The notes under the pieces were generated by a model. The model searched no databases. It worked only from the letters and a program-made list of their open reading frames with translations, and was not told the origin of the DNA. From Pyropia haitanensis (Eukaryota > Rhodophyta > Bangiophyceae > Bangiales > Bangiaceae), in assembly GCA_008729055.1 (NCBI GenBank), contig SDUX01000004.1, positions 806,001 through 870,000 of the forward strand: 64,000 nt of DNA. The letters run 5' to 3'. A program made the translations under genes and the position numbers. Shown one piece after another: positions 22,354 to 35,300 of the stretch. Within the stretch, counting starts at the first letter, position 1, and the number at the start of each line of letters is the position of its first letter.

Positions 22354-25300
22354 GTTGGTGCCAAGAATGCAAGGAGGGGGGGGGCACGAGTGGTGCCGGG
22401 GGGGCGGGAGCGGCGGGCGGGGGGAGTCGGTTTGGTTTGGGGGGGGAGGAGATGGAGGGAAAGCCCGCTGCGTGCCGAGACGGAAGAGGCGCAACCAAAC
22501 GCAGTGACGGTGAGGGAGAGCAGCACAGCGGGGCGTGACGGGGTGGAGGGCGCTGCGGCGGGTCCGCCCACCGTGCCCGCTGTGGCGGTCACGTCGACCA
22601 CCGACAGCCGGCGGCGGCGGCAGACACGGCGGCGGCGGCGGCGGCGGTGGCGGTGGCGGGTGCCGGCATGACGGGCCCCCCCCCGACGGCGACCGACGTG
22701 GCGACGTGGCCGGCCGGGGTGATGGACGGCGGATGGCGGCGGGGGATGGAAGGCGGCGCGCCACCACCGCAACGGCGGCGGGGCTGGCGGCCAACGGCAA
22801 CGCCGCGAGCACGTCAGCCGTCGCGGCGGTGGCGGCGGCCGCCCCCGCGCCGTGTCCACGCGGCCGCGCCGGCGATGACACGCGCCCGCGCTGGCGCCCT
22901 CCACTCGCTCGGCCAGTGTCGGCGGCACCCGCTCGGGGAGGGGCCCGGCCGGGCCCCTGCCCCGGCCGGGCGCGGCACTGCGCGTGCCGCGGCTCGCGGT
23001 CTGCCGCGCCGTTGGCGCCCGGCGGCGCGGGTCCCCGCCGTGCGCACGGCCCGGCGGGGGTCCCATTAGGAAGGGCAGTGGGGCGTGCTGGTTTCGTCCC
23101 AAGACGCTGCCCGAGGAGCGGCGGGTGGTGGCGGATGGGCCGGCACGTCTACGCCACCCGCTCGGTGCGGCTGGGCGGCTGGGCAGGGAGACAGGATCCA
23201 GCGCCCAGTCGCGACTGGTGGTGGCGGTCGAAGCGGCGGGTGGCGGGTGTACTGTATGGTGGCTGGCTACGGAGAGCTGTTGGGCGAAGAGTGCTGCAAA
23301 GGTCTGGATGCAGAGCACGCACAGAGGGGCTTCAGAGTCCTTCTTTTGATCTATCATAAAAGTACGCCACTACTGTAATTGTTCAGACACAGAGACGCCG
23401 CTAAAGTCTTGCAGGTCTGAAACGCCTAATGTCCATAGTGGGAAAGCACAAGACTACTGGTGCAACTTAATACATGCGTGAATTATCAGCGGTAGCGGCC
23501 CGCGCGCTGTGCCGCGTGTGGTGGAGCGACCTGGTGCACCGCCGTTCTCTGGTGCCCCGCCGCTGATCTCCAAGTGGCAGTGCGCAACGCCGGCTGTTCT
23601 GGAGTCCCTTCTCGAGCGCCCGTCATGGGGCGTCTGATATGGAGTGGATCCTGGTGCCCCTGGCCCGCCTTTCCACGTCATCCGAGTGCCGATATGGACG
23701 CGCTCGAGACGTGGTCCCGCCAATCAGATGCCTTGGAAGCGGCCTATTTTCACGAGCGCGAAAGCCGTGCAGGCGCTATCGAGTCTCTGGAGGCGCGAGC
23801 GCAGCCCGTCATTGCGTGGTACCCAGTCAGAGCGTTGAGCAATGCGACGGGGTGATCGGGCCGTTCAAGCCGCCTTTCCACGAGAGACCGATCCACAGCC
23901 GCAACGCCGTTTCAGCTGGGGCGGCTCAGTCGTGTGGTGACCCAAGCGCTTCTTCTCCAGCGTCTGTGGCCAGTGAGCCGAGTACCACGCCCGCGTGGCG
24001 TCCCGTGAGTGGCGGATATGACTCGCAGTTCCTTGGCGGGAGACGCATACAGCGGCGCGCCGTGGACGGAGGCGCCTGCACGCGAGCGTCTCAGAGGCGG
24101 GCAGACCTCCAGCCAAGCAGCCCCCGTACTGGCTAAGCCTTTCATCCCCTTCACCCAGACCGCCGTACGAGCGCTCGTTTTGTGCCGACTTCCAAGACTA
24201 GCCACGCCGTCCACGCGTCAGATGCGCCCTGGCAGGCATAGCCACCCGCCGCCCGTCCAATCCCCGGCCGGCACCACCACGATTGGCCGCGGACGGCCGT
24301 TCCAAGAGGGGCGTGGCGTTGCGACTTTCAATTTCAACCAGGAGACGTGCCCGTGCAAGCCACCCTTGCCGCCCCCTGTTAGGTCCACTAGCAAAGCATC
24401 CGCGGGCGCGCTCCGCGGCGAGCGACAAAGGCTGCGAGTACGCCGGCGTAGGGCCCGTAGAGGCAAGGCGGTGGCGGATGGCTACGACGACGCCACCAGC
24501 GCTTCTGGGCCTGCGAATATCGGGGAGACGTCTGGGATCACTCTCGCTCAGCCGAGCCGTTCATCCAAACCTGGGCGGCACCTCCGGCCCAACCGATACG
24601 CCTACGAGTACCCTTACGCGCGGAAGCAAAGGACCTTGCCGCGGCGCGCCATCACGCCAGGGTCTGGGATTGGTCTCTCCGCCAGCCGGCGGGGAAGGAG
24701 GGCAGGAGATCCGTTGGCCGGCAGCCAGCACCCGCCGCGCGGGACTCGGCGTGCGGCCCCCCCCGCCCGTCGTCACCCCTTGGAGCCGCGACGCGCGCGG
24801 CCGACGGCTCCTCGTCCGCCAGGGGACGAGCGGCGCCCCGACGCCGACCGCGGCGCGCGCTCGTCGTCGCGAGAGGCGCCCCGACTCGTCCCTCCGCTGC
24901 CCTCATGGCGGCGCGCTGTCGAACGACGCAGCTCGGCAGGGCGCTGCCTGCGGAGGTCTTCTCGGATGAGAGGATACAGGCGACAGGCCGGCTGGGGGGC
25001 GGCGGAGGGAGTGGGGGAGAGGGGGGCGCGCGCAGCGGTATCAAACCCATGGGCGGCCGGCACAAGCCGAGTCGTCCAGGAGGCGTGGATCGGTCGCCTG
25101 GCGCGTAATCCTGCGCCGGCACACCTGCGGGCGGCAGACACCTCTCTTCCACCTCTTTGCACAGGCACGCGGGCGGACAAAGAGCCCCGACCGCGCGCTT
25201 TCTCAACGCAGAAAAGGAGTCGCGGTTGACCGCCGGCGTGGGCGCGCGGCGACCGCGCCCCCCCCCTTGGGACTTGTGGCAAGGACCTGCGTGCTTGGCC

Positions 25301-25643
25301 AGGCGCTCCCTTAGCGGCTGGCTTCCACCAGGGCGCGTGGCGCTGTGGCGGAATCAGCAGCCACCAGCGCGACGTGCGCCCGTCGTGGTTGTGCCGTTCA
25401 CCCTCCCCCTGCCGGCCACCTCAACACGACCCCGCGTCGTGGCGTTTCCAGCAGCGTCCGCCCCCCTTTCGCACGCCCCACCTCGTCCCCACCTGCTGCG
25501 GCCTTATATGTGCGCACCTCCTCACACGTGGGGTGACAGCGACAGACGCACTTACGACCCGCACGCCAACGCTCGCCGCCCACCGCGTCCTGGCCACCCC
25601 CACTGCCTGCTTGTGTCGAGCCGCGCTGCTCGGGATCAACGTC
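22354..25643. other. Divergent intergenic region between the transporter and the zinc-finger gene
   Basis: 3.3 kb between two divergently transcribed genes. The frame of the transporter stays open to 23357, but that stretch has no motif. From 23360 to 25500 the DNA is of mixed composition, with open frames on both strands and no recognisable product, RNA gene or long repeat. It should contain both promoters. A TATA-like site lies at 25504-25510. Confidence 0.55.
25504..25510 (+). promoter_or_regulatory. TATA-like box upstream of the C2H2 gene
   Basis: TTATATG lies 134 bp upstream of the ATG at 25644, in a region otherwise GC-rich. The position fits a core promoter with a leader of about 100 nt. 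Only the match and spacing support it. Confidence 0.4.
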
Positions 25644-27362
25644 ATGGCCACCACCACCACGCACGCAGACACTCGGGCGCGCGTCCCCACCACGGGGGAA
25701 CTCGCCCGCCCGTGGCTCCCACCCGCGCCGTCGGTCGGCAGTAGTGTCCGCGCTCCCACCTCCCCAATCCCCCTCCCCACGTTTACCGGCACCGCCACCA
25801 TTGCGTACGGATGTGACGGCGACTTCGTTACGACAATGCCCCTCTCACCGTGCTCGAGGTCTTCCCCGACTTGTTCCTCGGCGGGGCCCGCTTCTCCACT
25901 CACCTCCTCCACTAGCGGATCCGACCATTCTGGCCGGGACGGCCGCCGGGCCGTTCCCAACGTTGGCTCCTCGTCTGTCCCGTCGACACCTCCGCCCGCT
26001 GAGACTGCTGAAATGACGATGCCGGCGGCTTCCATCGCCGCTCCCCCCCGCTCTTCACCCGTAACACCTACGTCACCCCCCACCCCTGCCTCATCTTCTG
26101 TGGGCCTTCCACCACTGACCGACGTGTACGCGTGCCCCCACGAGTCGTGCTCCAAGTCGTTTGCGCGGCGGTACAACCTGGCCACTCATCTGCGGCGCCA
26201 CACGGGTGAAACTCCCTACGGATGCCCGGTGGCCACGTGCGGCAAGCGCTTCAAGTGGCGGTCGTCCATGGCGCACCATCTGCGCTCCCACAGGCGGGCG
26301 GGGCTTGTCATCGAGGCGCGCCCGATTCGCAAGAGCAAGAGCGCGCCGGTGTACGGCACCAGCAGCGATGCAGCTGCAAGGACAGTTTCGCCGGCCAAGT
26401 CGTCACCAGCCAAGTCGCAAGCAGCCGCGCAGCCGCCAACGCCGTCGCAGCGCCCGCCTGCACGTGTGGAGAAGCCGGAAAAGCCGATCGCGGCTGGCCC
26501 CGACGTTGTTCGGGTTGCAGAGGCGGCGCCCGTTGTGTCCATGGCGCCACCAGCTGGCAAGGGCGGTCTTGCGGCCCATCGACCAGCGCCACTGGTGGTA
26601 CCGGCAACGCCGATTGTGCAGCGGGCCGCAGTGACGCGCAACCACTCTGCCAATGCGTCTGTGTCACGCAGCTTGGCTGCTGGTGGGGCGACGACCTCGT
26701 CGACGACGAGCGGGGCTTTCTCTGGGTCTTCACGGAGGCCATCCAAGGCGACTGGTGTGAGCAGTGGCGACCGGTCGCAGCCCCCGCCACCTTCCTCCAT
26801 GTCCATCCCAAGCCGGGGTGCGGTGCATCTGCCGCAATTGCCAATGATGGCACCGCTGCCTGCGACTACGCAGCCAGCCGGAGATTGTGGCCACCCTGCC
26901 CCGTCGCCCACATCGGTCTCTCTGTACGCAGCAGCTGGCGTGGTGACGGGCGCGCCAGTTGTGGCTAGCTCTGCGTCTGCGACTACCGGGGCTGGCGGTG
27001 GGGGCGGTAGTGGCGCACCGCAGACTGGGGTGCCTGTCGGTGCGGTCCCGATGGGTGGCACGGCTTTCATGCCAGGCAACTACGGCGACTTTATGGCCCC
27101 GCCGCTTGGGTGTGACTTTGCCGGCTTTTTGCCGCTGGGAGGCGGGCGAGCCCTGGACTCACCAGTATCGTCGGCGGGGTCTGCCTTTGGTACATTTGGT
27201 CGGGAGGGGGCTGAGGCGCCAGAGGTGCCCAACCCCCCGTTCGAGGCAACTGCCGCGCCAGCGGTGGCCGCAGGCACGACGTCGGCGGGACCGCCCGCTG
27301 CAGGCGACGAAGCGTACGCGCATGACTTTGGTGTCCTCATGTACAATGCGTGGGCACTCTGA
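25644..27362 (+). CDS. C2H2 zinc-finger protein, two tandem fingers
   Basis: A probable nucleic-acid-binding transcription factor, 572 residues, no intron. Finger 1 (about residues 162-186) is [20 protein letters not shown] followed by HLRRH. Finger 2 (about 192-216) is [20 protein letters not shown] followed by HLRSH. Both have C-X4-C-X12-H-X3-H spacing and are joined by HTGETPY, close to the Kruppel linker TGEKPY. The X4 spacing between cysteines is like TFIIIA or GLI/ZIC-type fingers. A basic RKSKS stretch follows. The remaining ~340 residues are Ala/Pro/Ser-rich with no domain seen, plausibly regulatory. The start at 25644 (MATTTTHAD) is chosen over the open upstream frame at 25374, which overlaps the TATA-like site. 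Target genes cannot be inferred. Confidence 0.92.
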   Translation: MATTTTHADTRARVPTTGELARPWLPPAPSVGSSVRAPTSPIPLPTFTGTATIAYGCDGDFVTTMPLSPCSRSSPTCSSAGPASPLTSSTSGSDHSGRDGRRAVPNVGSSSVPSTPPPAETAEMTMPAASIAAPPRSSPVTPTSPPTPASSSVGLPPLTDVYACPHESCSKSFARRYNLATHLRRHTGETPYGCPVATCGKRFKWRSSMAHHLRSHRRAGLVIEARPIRKSKSAPVYGTSSDAAARTVSPAKSSPAKSQAAAQPPTPSQRPPARVEKPEKPIAAGPDVVRVAEAAPVVSMAPPAGKGGLAAHRPAPLVVPATPIVQRAAVTRNHSANASVSRSLAAGGATTSSTTSGAFSGSSRRPSKATGVSSGDRSQPPPPSSMSIPSRGAVHLPQLPMMAPLPATTQPAGDCGHPAPSPTSVSLYAAAGVVTGAPVVASSASATTGAGGGGGSGAPQTGVPVGAVPMGGTAFMPGNYGDFMAPPLGCDFAGFLPLGGGRALDSPVSSAGSAFGTFGREGAEAPEVPNPPFEATAAPAVAAGTTSAGPPAAGDEAYAHDFGVLMYNAWAL

Positions 27363-29343
27363 GAAGACCTTCGTCCGCTGTGACTAATGAGACGGAGGCG
27401 GAGGGCAGGTGTGCCAAACACCAACTGCATTTTCATTTCTCTCTGCTCCACTCTGTATGCCGCCGTCGGCACCCGTGTATTGGGTACTGCGGCTGAGCTA
27501 CTTTGAAAAGAACAGACGCTTTGTAACCATTCAATGTACCAAGAGTGCTCCTCGCCTGAAGAACCGGGAGGCTGCCGCCCTCAACCCCACTTTTTTCCTT
27601 CATCGCGCTGCTCACCAGCTACTCCCTTCGCAGACGCTGACGTGAACGAGAACGCGACAACCTACTCCTACACAGTGGGAATCGCTTGCCCACAACTGTC
27701 CCCAACCCTTTGACCCTCCTCCACGAGCTTCTGGCCAATGGCACAGCCTGCCCACTGGCCATTGTAGTGCATCTGGCGCCATGGTCCCGCCGCTGCCTTT
27801 ATCGGCAGACAAACGGACCGCGGAGGCGTTGGCAGGAAAATTTGCTTTTGATGGGCCGCGGCTCGGGCGAGTAGGGGCAGTCCAAGCGGGGCGGCACACA
27901 CGACGGACGGAATCCGACCACAACTTGAGCTACGCGTACGCGCGGCGAGCAGAGGCACCGAGCTTTTTTTCTTCAAGGTTGAGGACATGGCCCCTTCTCC
28001 TCGCTCTCTTGGGGGCCTCTGACGGTGTTCTGCGTGCATTTCTGCCACACCTGTCGAAGTCGAGGTCCTGCGTGCACTCTCTCGTACGCCAGTCCAGGTG
28101 GGTACAACTAAAGTTACAACCACCAACTTAATTGATTACATCCCGTTTTGTAGTTGCCCGAATTGTTCGTCTCCCGATACGTCGAGCACCCGTCGTCTGT
28201 GGACATCCACACGTACGAACGCGGCCGCCTCTCTCACCGCGTTGACGAGCAGCGCTGGCAAATAGTGGCGACGGGCGTGGTGGGTGAGCTCTTGACGGTC
28301 GCTCCGCCGACAGCGACGAGCGGGGCCGCAGAGAAGAGGAGTTCAGACGCCCAAAGCCTATGACCCCTCCCTGAGCTCTGCTCACTGGCCGCTGCTCGTT
28401 GAGTGAACCTTATCTGTTGACGAATACGGGGGCGCCTGCACGGCTGACCGCGCACGCACCGTCGCGTACCCGTGGGCGCGCCCAGCCACGCGTCCGCACC
28501 GTGTGGGTCGACCGCTTTCCATCACATCCTGAGGGGTACGGTGGGGGGCGACAGCGCCGACCACCGCCGATGCGGTCGCGGCGCAAATGACGCCCACCAA
28601 CTGGCTCCGCGAGTCCACAGCAGGCCGTAGAGTACGGACAGAGAAGCCTTCCTCACCCCCCCCTCGTCATCCTGCCCCTTCCGTATCGCAAGAATGCAGG
28701 GTCCCGATCCGACAACCGCCTCCGCCTCTCACCGCTCTGATCGTAGGGGGGCCAACGGGGTGAGTCTCACCCAGGCTGCTGTTTGCAGCCGCGGCTACAG
28801 TTGCGCTGCGCCGCCAGCCGGCTGCCGACAGCTACGCTGCGCCGCCAGCCGGCTGCCGACAGCTACGCTGCGCCGCCAGCCGCGGGGGCGAATGGTCGAG
28901 CCGGCTTCGGGCCCAGACCCGTGCGAAGTTGGCGACGACGCCGCAGAGCACGCCTCACGCATCCGGTTGCAGAGGGCCACCGTCAGGGAGACTCTTCACG
29001 CGACAGCCACACCTAGAGAGGGCGCCGGCGACGGGGCCAGCGAGACCAGCGAGGCGGCGAAAAGGCCAATGGCCACAGCAGCCGACGCCACATCCACTGA
29101 GGTGGTGGAAACAACAAAAAAAAGGCAAGCACCGGGAAAGTAGAAAAACAGGCCCAGCCCAGCGCCACTGCCCTCAACACAAAAAAGCAAAAAAAAAACA
29201 ATCAGAAGAGATGCAAACAACAGCTGGGGCACTACAGATAGACACACCCACCACCAGCAAAACTACCATGGCCACAAGACATAACAGGGTCCCGGGCGAC
29301 GAAAGGCACGGCGCAAACCAAAGAGGGAGGAAAGGCAGCCCGC
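27363..29343. other. Convergent intergenic region with a 31-bp tandem repeat
   Basis: 2 kb between the zinc-finger gene (+) and the 3' end of the kinase gene (-). No recognised gene. Read on the minus strand, 29117-29210 is T-rich and probably belongs to the kinase 3' untranslated region. A 31-bp tandem repeat lies at 28804-28885. The open frames over it have no motif, and a 31-bp period does not keep frame. Confidence 0.6.
28804..28885. repeat. 31-bp tandem repeat, about 2.6 copies
   Basis: The unit begins CGCTGCGCCGCCAGCC and recurs at 28804, 28835 and 28866, exactly 31 bp apart and nearly identical. The period is not a multiple of three, so it is unlikely to be coding. Period and copy number do not suggest CRISPR. 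Confidence 0.85.
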
Positions 29344-32300
29344 TCATCTCCGCCCACTCCCCCCACCGCCGCCGCCGCCGCCCGTCGCACGGCGAAAGTT
29401 GGTGTGCACTTGGCCCACAAAGTCGCTGAACTCGGTGGTCCCCGCTCCGCGCGACCGGTCTCGCCGAGACCGCTTGAACGAAATGACGGTCTCCCCAGCG
29501 TGCACGTCCCGGTGCGCCGATACGCTCACCAGCATTTTCTCCCCGCGCTTCATGGGGTACTCGGCCCGAACCTTGGACTCACCCTTCTTCATCATCACGT
29601 TGCACTGCATGGACGTCAGCACGCGGCCTAGAATGAGCGCGCACTTCTCCGGCGGCAGCGCCGACTTGAACTCCGTCATAGGTGCAGCCGGCACGGGCGG
29701 GGGAGTCACTGCAGCGGCGCCTGTGAGCAGCCCAAACATGCCCCGGAAGCCCCAGCGAGACCGCGCGGGAACAGCCGAAGAGCTGGATCCAGCAGCCTGC
29801 TGTGCACCGCCAACACTGCTGCCGACACTGCCATAGCTCATGCCGCTCTTCAAGCCCATTTCTGCGCCGCCTACGGACGAGGCGGCGTCACCAGAAGGCG
29901 CGGACCCAGACTTGGCCAACGCGAGCGGGTCCAGGGCCTCGGCTGACTTGTCGGATGGGAGAGCCGCGCGCGCTTGAGCACCCGCCTTGCCGCTACCTTG
30001 GTTACTCCCGCTACGGCTCGAGAACATGCCGCTTCCATGACTCCCGTTTCGGGAGTGCTTGGACGGCCGCTTGCCCGCGTCTGCTGAAGTCGACAGCGCC
30101 ATCGACGGCAGCGCACCCACCCCGTTAAGGTCCGTCGACGCCTTCGGGGACGTGTCATCGTCCGGTTGGAGCTGTGGCGCAGACCCAGACCGCTTACCCA
30201 CCGAGTCCTGAGCGTCAGAGGCGATGATCTCGTCACTTGTGGTGGAATGCTTCATACCCAAGCCCAGCACAGCCGCCTTCCCGTCGCCGACACTGCGATT
30301 GTCGCTGTCAGTCCGATGGTAATCCCCATCCTCATGGGAAGCGCGCGACCGAAACGAGTCTCCACCACCAGCAGTGCCTGCCGCTGCCGGAACCAAGCCA
30401 GGCCCGTCCGGGGCAGCGTCAGCGTCGCCAGTCTGATCCACGACGTCCTGTTGATGCGAGAGGAGCTCTTCCGCTTCGTCCGCGTCGACAATCTCCACCG
30501 CCTCCCCCACGTCGTCCGCAGGTGGTGGTCTGAGGGTGGCCAGCAAAGCACGTAAAGAGGCCGCCTCATCGTCCGGGAGCGGAGTGATGTCGTCCAACGT
30601 GTAGTCCCGGTCCCGCTGCCGCTGCCAAAAGTCCAAGAGCCTCTCAAACGCCTCCACCTCCTCGACAGTGATCGACGGCTTGTCCTCCGGTGTCATGATG
30701 ATTGGTCCACTCGCGGCCCGCCTTCGTCCAATCCCCTCTTGCACAAGGAGGATGCCCCACATCCCCGTCACAGACTTGGCGTCCCGGTACAGCTGCAGCG
30801 TCTCCGTCGACACAGCTAGAGATGCCGCCTCTGCCGCTTCATCTTGCGGCTCAACTGGGAGCACGCCCTCAAATGCAGCAAGCCGGCCAAACTGCTTCTG
30901 GTTGCCCGAATTGGCGGCACGGGACTTGAAGCTCGGACTCGCCAGGATGCCGACCCCCTTCTCCAGCTGAAAAAGCTTTTGGTAGCGTTGCACCGCCTGC
31001 TTGATGCGCAGAGCGGGAAGCGAAAGGGACTCGTCGTCTGGATCGTGAGAGTCCTCGGCGTCGCTGTCGTGGGCGTCGGGCACCCCGTCCCGCAATGGGT
31101 CCGCAGAGCCAGACGCGGGCTCCTCCGTACTAGGCTCCGCATTCAAGTCCTCGCCTGGTGGTGACCGCGAAGGCACGGCAGCCGGGCCGCCACCGCCAGC
31201 AACCTGGTACGCGGCAAGGTCGGGCTCCCCCGTCGCCAACTCTTCTGGAGCGCCCGAGTTTTCCGTAGGTACGGCCTCCGCGTCCACAGGCACCGGCAGT
31301 GGAAGACCCAGCCCCGCCGCCGCGGTCGCCAAATCTTCCTCCTCCATGGCCGCCTCAGCATCCTCAAAATCATTCATAGGGTACAGCGGCAACGTTGCCT
31401 GGGAAAGCGGCTTGGACGAGTGCCGTGCCAAGTCTGCCTCGGCTGTGGCAAGTGAAAGACCGGCCGTCGAGCCAAACGGAACCCCGCCGGTTTCAGAACC
31501 GTTCGCAAGCGACTCTTGCGCAGGCGACGTGAGCTCCACCGGCCCACTGAGTTCCTTGGGTGCGGGAGCGTCCCCGCTAGGATCCACCACGAGAGCAGGC
31601 CCGCCCTCCCCAGCAGGCTCCGCGCCGTCAGCAGAATCCGCAGCACCCGCAGGTTCTTCAGCATCTTCAAACGCACCTGCTGCTTCTGCGGCTGCCGCAT
31701 CTGCATCAGCAGGATCTCGCCCGGTGGGCACATCCAAGCCATCTGTGCCCTTGTCAGGGACGGCCCGCTCGTGCGACGCGTCCGCCCCAGCACGGTCGAT
31801 CTCATCCTCCAAGCCAGGCGCACGACTTCCAGACCGACTCGATTGCGCAGGCACAGACGTATCGACCGCGTCCGCAGACGAGAGAGGAGGCCAGCGGGCA
31901 CTAAGAGCCGGCAGCACAGCGGGTGCGTAGATCAGAGGGGAGACTGGCTGGCGGAGAGTGTGGTCTTCCGACGGTGCCCGCACCACGCTGGCCGACGATT
32001 CAAACAGACGGCGAGCCTGCTCTATCCTCGATGGCACGGCCGGTGCCGTCTCCACAACCGTCACTGGCGGCACCACCATGGGCGGTACCACCATTGCCGG
32101 CACCGTCACATGCGGCACCGTCACTGGCGGCGGTACCACCATTGGCGGCACCGTCACTGGCGGCGGTACCGCCATTGGCGGCACCGTCACTGGCGGCGGC
32201 TCCGCCACTGTCGGTTCCGTCAGTGGAGGCACCGCCACCGACTCTGGTTCCGCCGCCGGGGCTGGCCCCTCCGCAGCAGGCTGCTCCGCAAGGCCTTCGT

Positions 32301-35300
32301 CCGCTGCCCTTAGAGCGGCAAGCGATGAGCTCCTTTCCGCCGCAACCGGCTCAGCAAAACCGCGAGAGGCCGACGTGTCCGCGGGTAGCGCTGGAGACTC
32401 ACCGGGCTCGGAGGAACGACGACTCAGTTGTACGCCAAAGATAGCCCCCGCGTCGACTGCCGAACCAACGTCGGCCGCCGAGCGGCGTCGCGGGAAGCCG
32501 GCATCCTGCTCATCGACCCTGTCCGGCTCCCGAGGAGCGCCGGTTGGCGCCACGGGGGATGACGTCCGATGGACCGGCGTCAGCTGCTTCTGTGCCCAAT
32601 ACGGCAGTAAAGACGGCTCTGCCCGAGGCGCGGCCCCATCACTGGCACTCGCATCGCTGGCCCTGCGCAAGACTACATCCTGCCGACCGCCCACCACAGC
32701 AGCAAATACGGAGCGCAGCTCGAGGGCGTTCGCATCATCGTTCGCTTTCGTGACCAGAGGGGGCTCCACCGCCTTGGTTGACACAGACGTCGAGAAGTTG
32801 GGCTGGGGATACCTGCCCGGCAGCGGCGGTCCCGGAGGGCTGGATGAAGCAGCGCGACCGTCGGTCTCGACACCCGAAGGAACCGCAGAATGCTCTTCGT
32901 CCGCGTCCACACCATCCGCAAGCGCACGGGCGGACTGCGAAGTGTCTTTGGACGACGCGAATGAGAGCAGCATGCTGTTTCTGGCGTCGGCCGGGGTCAC
33001 AGGGGACAGTTCCCGAGCAGCGGTGCTCGAATTGGGGATGACAACCACTTGCGGCGCCGTGGACCTCGGCTGCCACGGCTGCCCCTGGGTCTCCACGGCC
33101 GGTGCAGCGTCCGTCTCCTGTCGCCCGCCATCATCCGCCAAGGCCGCCTCGCAATGCGCAGCACCTTCCGCGTCGGTTGCCATGGGCACGGGCGCAGCAT
33201 CGGCTGCCTCCGCAGGGCCGGCCTCATGCACACCAGAAAAGGCAACTGGCGAGGCCTCCGGGACGGGGGCCAAATACGAGGGCACCGACTGGGCTACCGG
33301 CGCAGTAGGCATGGCCGGCTCATCTCGCGGCGGCACCGCACTGACAGCAGGGGGTTCGGCCTCCAAAGCTGCAGCCGCCACCGTCGGACCCGCAGGCACC
33401 CCAGTGTGACCAGCAGGAACAGGCACTTCCGCAGCAGGTGCCAAAGGCGGGCCAGCGACGGCAGGCGTCAACGCAGGCGCAGGGGGCTCCATATCGGGGC
33501 CTGGCGCTTCTACCGCGGCAGCGGCGGCGGCAGCAGCAGCAGCGACAGATGCAGCAGCATCCGCTGCAGCAGCCGCTGTGGCAGCCGCTGCCGCCGCTGC
33601 CGCCGCTGCCGCATCAGCTTCGGCACGGCTGGCAGCAGTAGCCGCGTCTCCTACCCCCACACCCGACCGCAACGAGTCCGTGGCAGGACGCGGTTGCGAC
33701 GGCGGCGCGTTGACGAATCCCCCCGAGGAGCCGCCCGCGGTCATGGGCATCCCGTCTCCCGAACTCGTTGGCGGTGCCTCTTCGGGTCTCCGCTTGGGCC
33801 GCTTCCGTCGGCTGCCGCGCCCACGACTGGGGCCCGTTCCAGCTGCAGCAGGGGACTCGGCGCCCTCAGCCGGGCGCGCGTTATCGCCCTCATAGTCGAT
33901 GACAAACCACGGGTCGCGCTTCACGTCTGCCAGCTTGAGTCGCCGCTCTGGGTCCTTGTGGAGGAGGCGTTCAACGAGCATCCGTGCGCCGCGTGGGAAC
34001 GACCGCGGAAACACCACGTCGCTGCGCTGGATCATCCGGTAGAGCGCCTTCGTGTTCTCATCATAGAAGGGCAGGTAGCCAGCCAGCAGGGCAAACAGAA
34101 TGATGCCGCACGACCAGGCGTCCACCAGGGGGCCGCTGTAACCTTGCTTCGCGCGCGAGATGATCTCGGGTGCGCAGTAGTTGGGGCTCCCACACTGAGT
34201 ATGAAGAAGCTCCTCCGTCGTCGAGGCACCCTTCATGGCGCTCAGCCCAAAGTCGGTGATCTTGAGCTCACCATTGGTGTCGTCAATGAGCAGGTTCTCA
34301 GGCTGCACCAATCAAGCACCGCAGGTGGGAAGAAACAAGAGCAGAAGCAACCAGATCAGAGTGAGTACAGCGCTCCGGAGGTTGCCACGGCGGGGTAGAG
34401 GCGTGAACTCAGGCAGAAAAACAAGCAAAAGACCAGCAAGAGGGGCAATTCTTACCTTCAGATCACGGTGGCAAACACCCCGCCGATGACAATAGTCAAC
34501 GCCGTCGATGAGCTGCTGGAAAAAGCGGCGCGCGACCGCCTCTGGCAGCTTCCCTTCGTTCAAAATCTTGGTAAACAGCTCCCCGCCAGTCACCAAGTCC
34601 ATCACGACGTACAGCTTGGTGGCCGACGTGAGCACGTGCCGCAGGTTGACAATGTTCTTGTGCTTCAGGGCCTTCATAATGGCAATCTCGCGCCGCACGT
34701 TCATGGTCATTTCCTGCGCCTTAATGTCCGACTTGTCCATCACCTTGACGGCTACCTGCTCGCCAGTGTCTTCATGGACACCCAGCTTCACCCTGCGCAC
34801 GGAAGAAACGCGTACCAAACCAAAACAACCACACAAGGCGGGTAGGGCGGAGCACACCAGAAAGCACGCACAAACGTGTTAGATCCAACGAGCCACCCAG
34901 GAAATACATGCCACGTCTGGCTGATGGTCGCCGCTGAGCGGTGCGTCCCGCATATGCACCAGACGTGCACGGTCAAACGGCCGCAGCGAGCGTTCGGCAT
35001 CATCACTCAATCCGCAGAGCGCCGGCACCGGTGCCGCGGCCGAGTGCCCTGGTCCCTCGGCAGCCACCCAGCACTCAACACTCAAAGGTGCCAACGTCCC
35101 AGGCCCGGGTCCAACACAAGGAAAAAACCATCCCGACCACGGCGGTACCTCTGCGCCGCCGTTGCCCACCCGTGGCGCGGCGTCTCCGCAGCTGCCTTAC
35201 GCCTTGGATCACCCATCGGCGCGAGTGGCCACGGCGCCCACACTGCCACCGGAGCACGCCAATACCCCACGGTAACGGCGGTTGCCCACCGGTGGGCGTC

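Noticed and set aside
24009..25229. Open frame upstream of the zinc-finger gene
   Set aside because: No conserved motif, competes with equally long frames on both strands.
28804..28885. CRISPR array
   Set aside because: Head-to-tail 31-bp copies without distinct spacers, in eukaryotic DNA.
28694..29143. Small + strand frame covering the 31-bp repeat
   Set aside because: Repeat period breaks frame between copies and nothing is recognisable.
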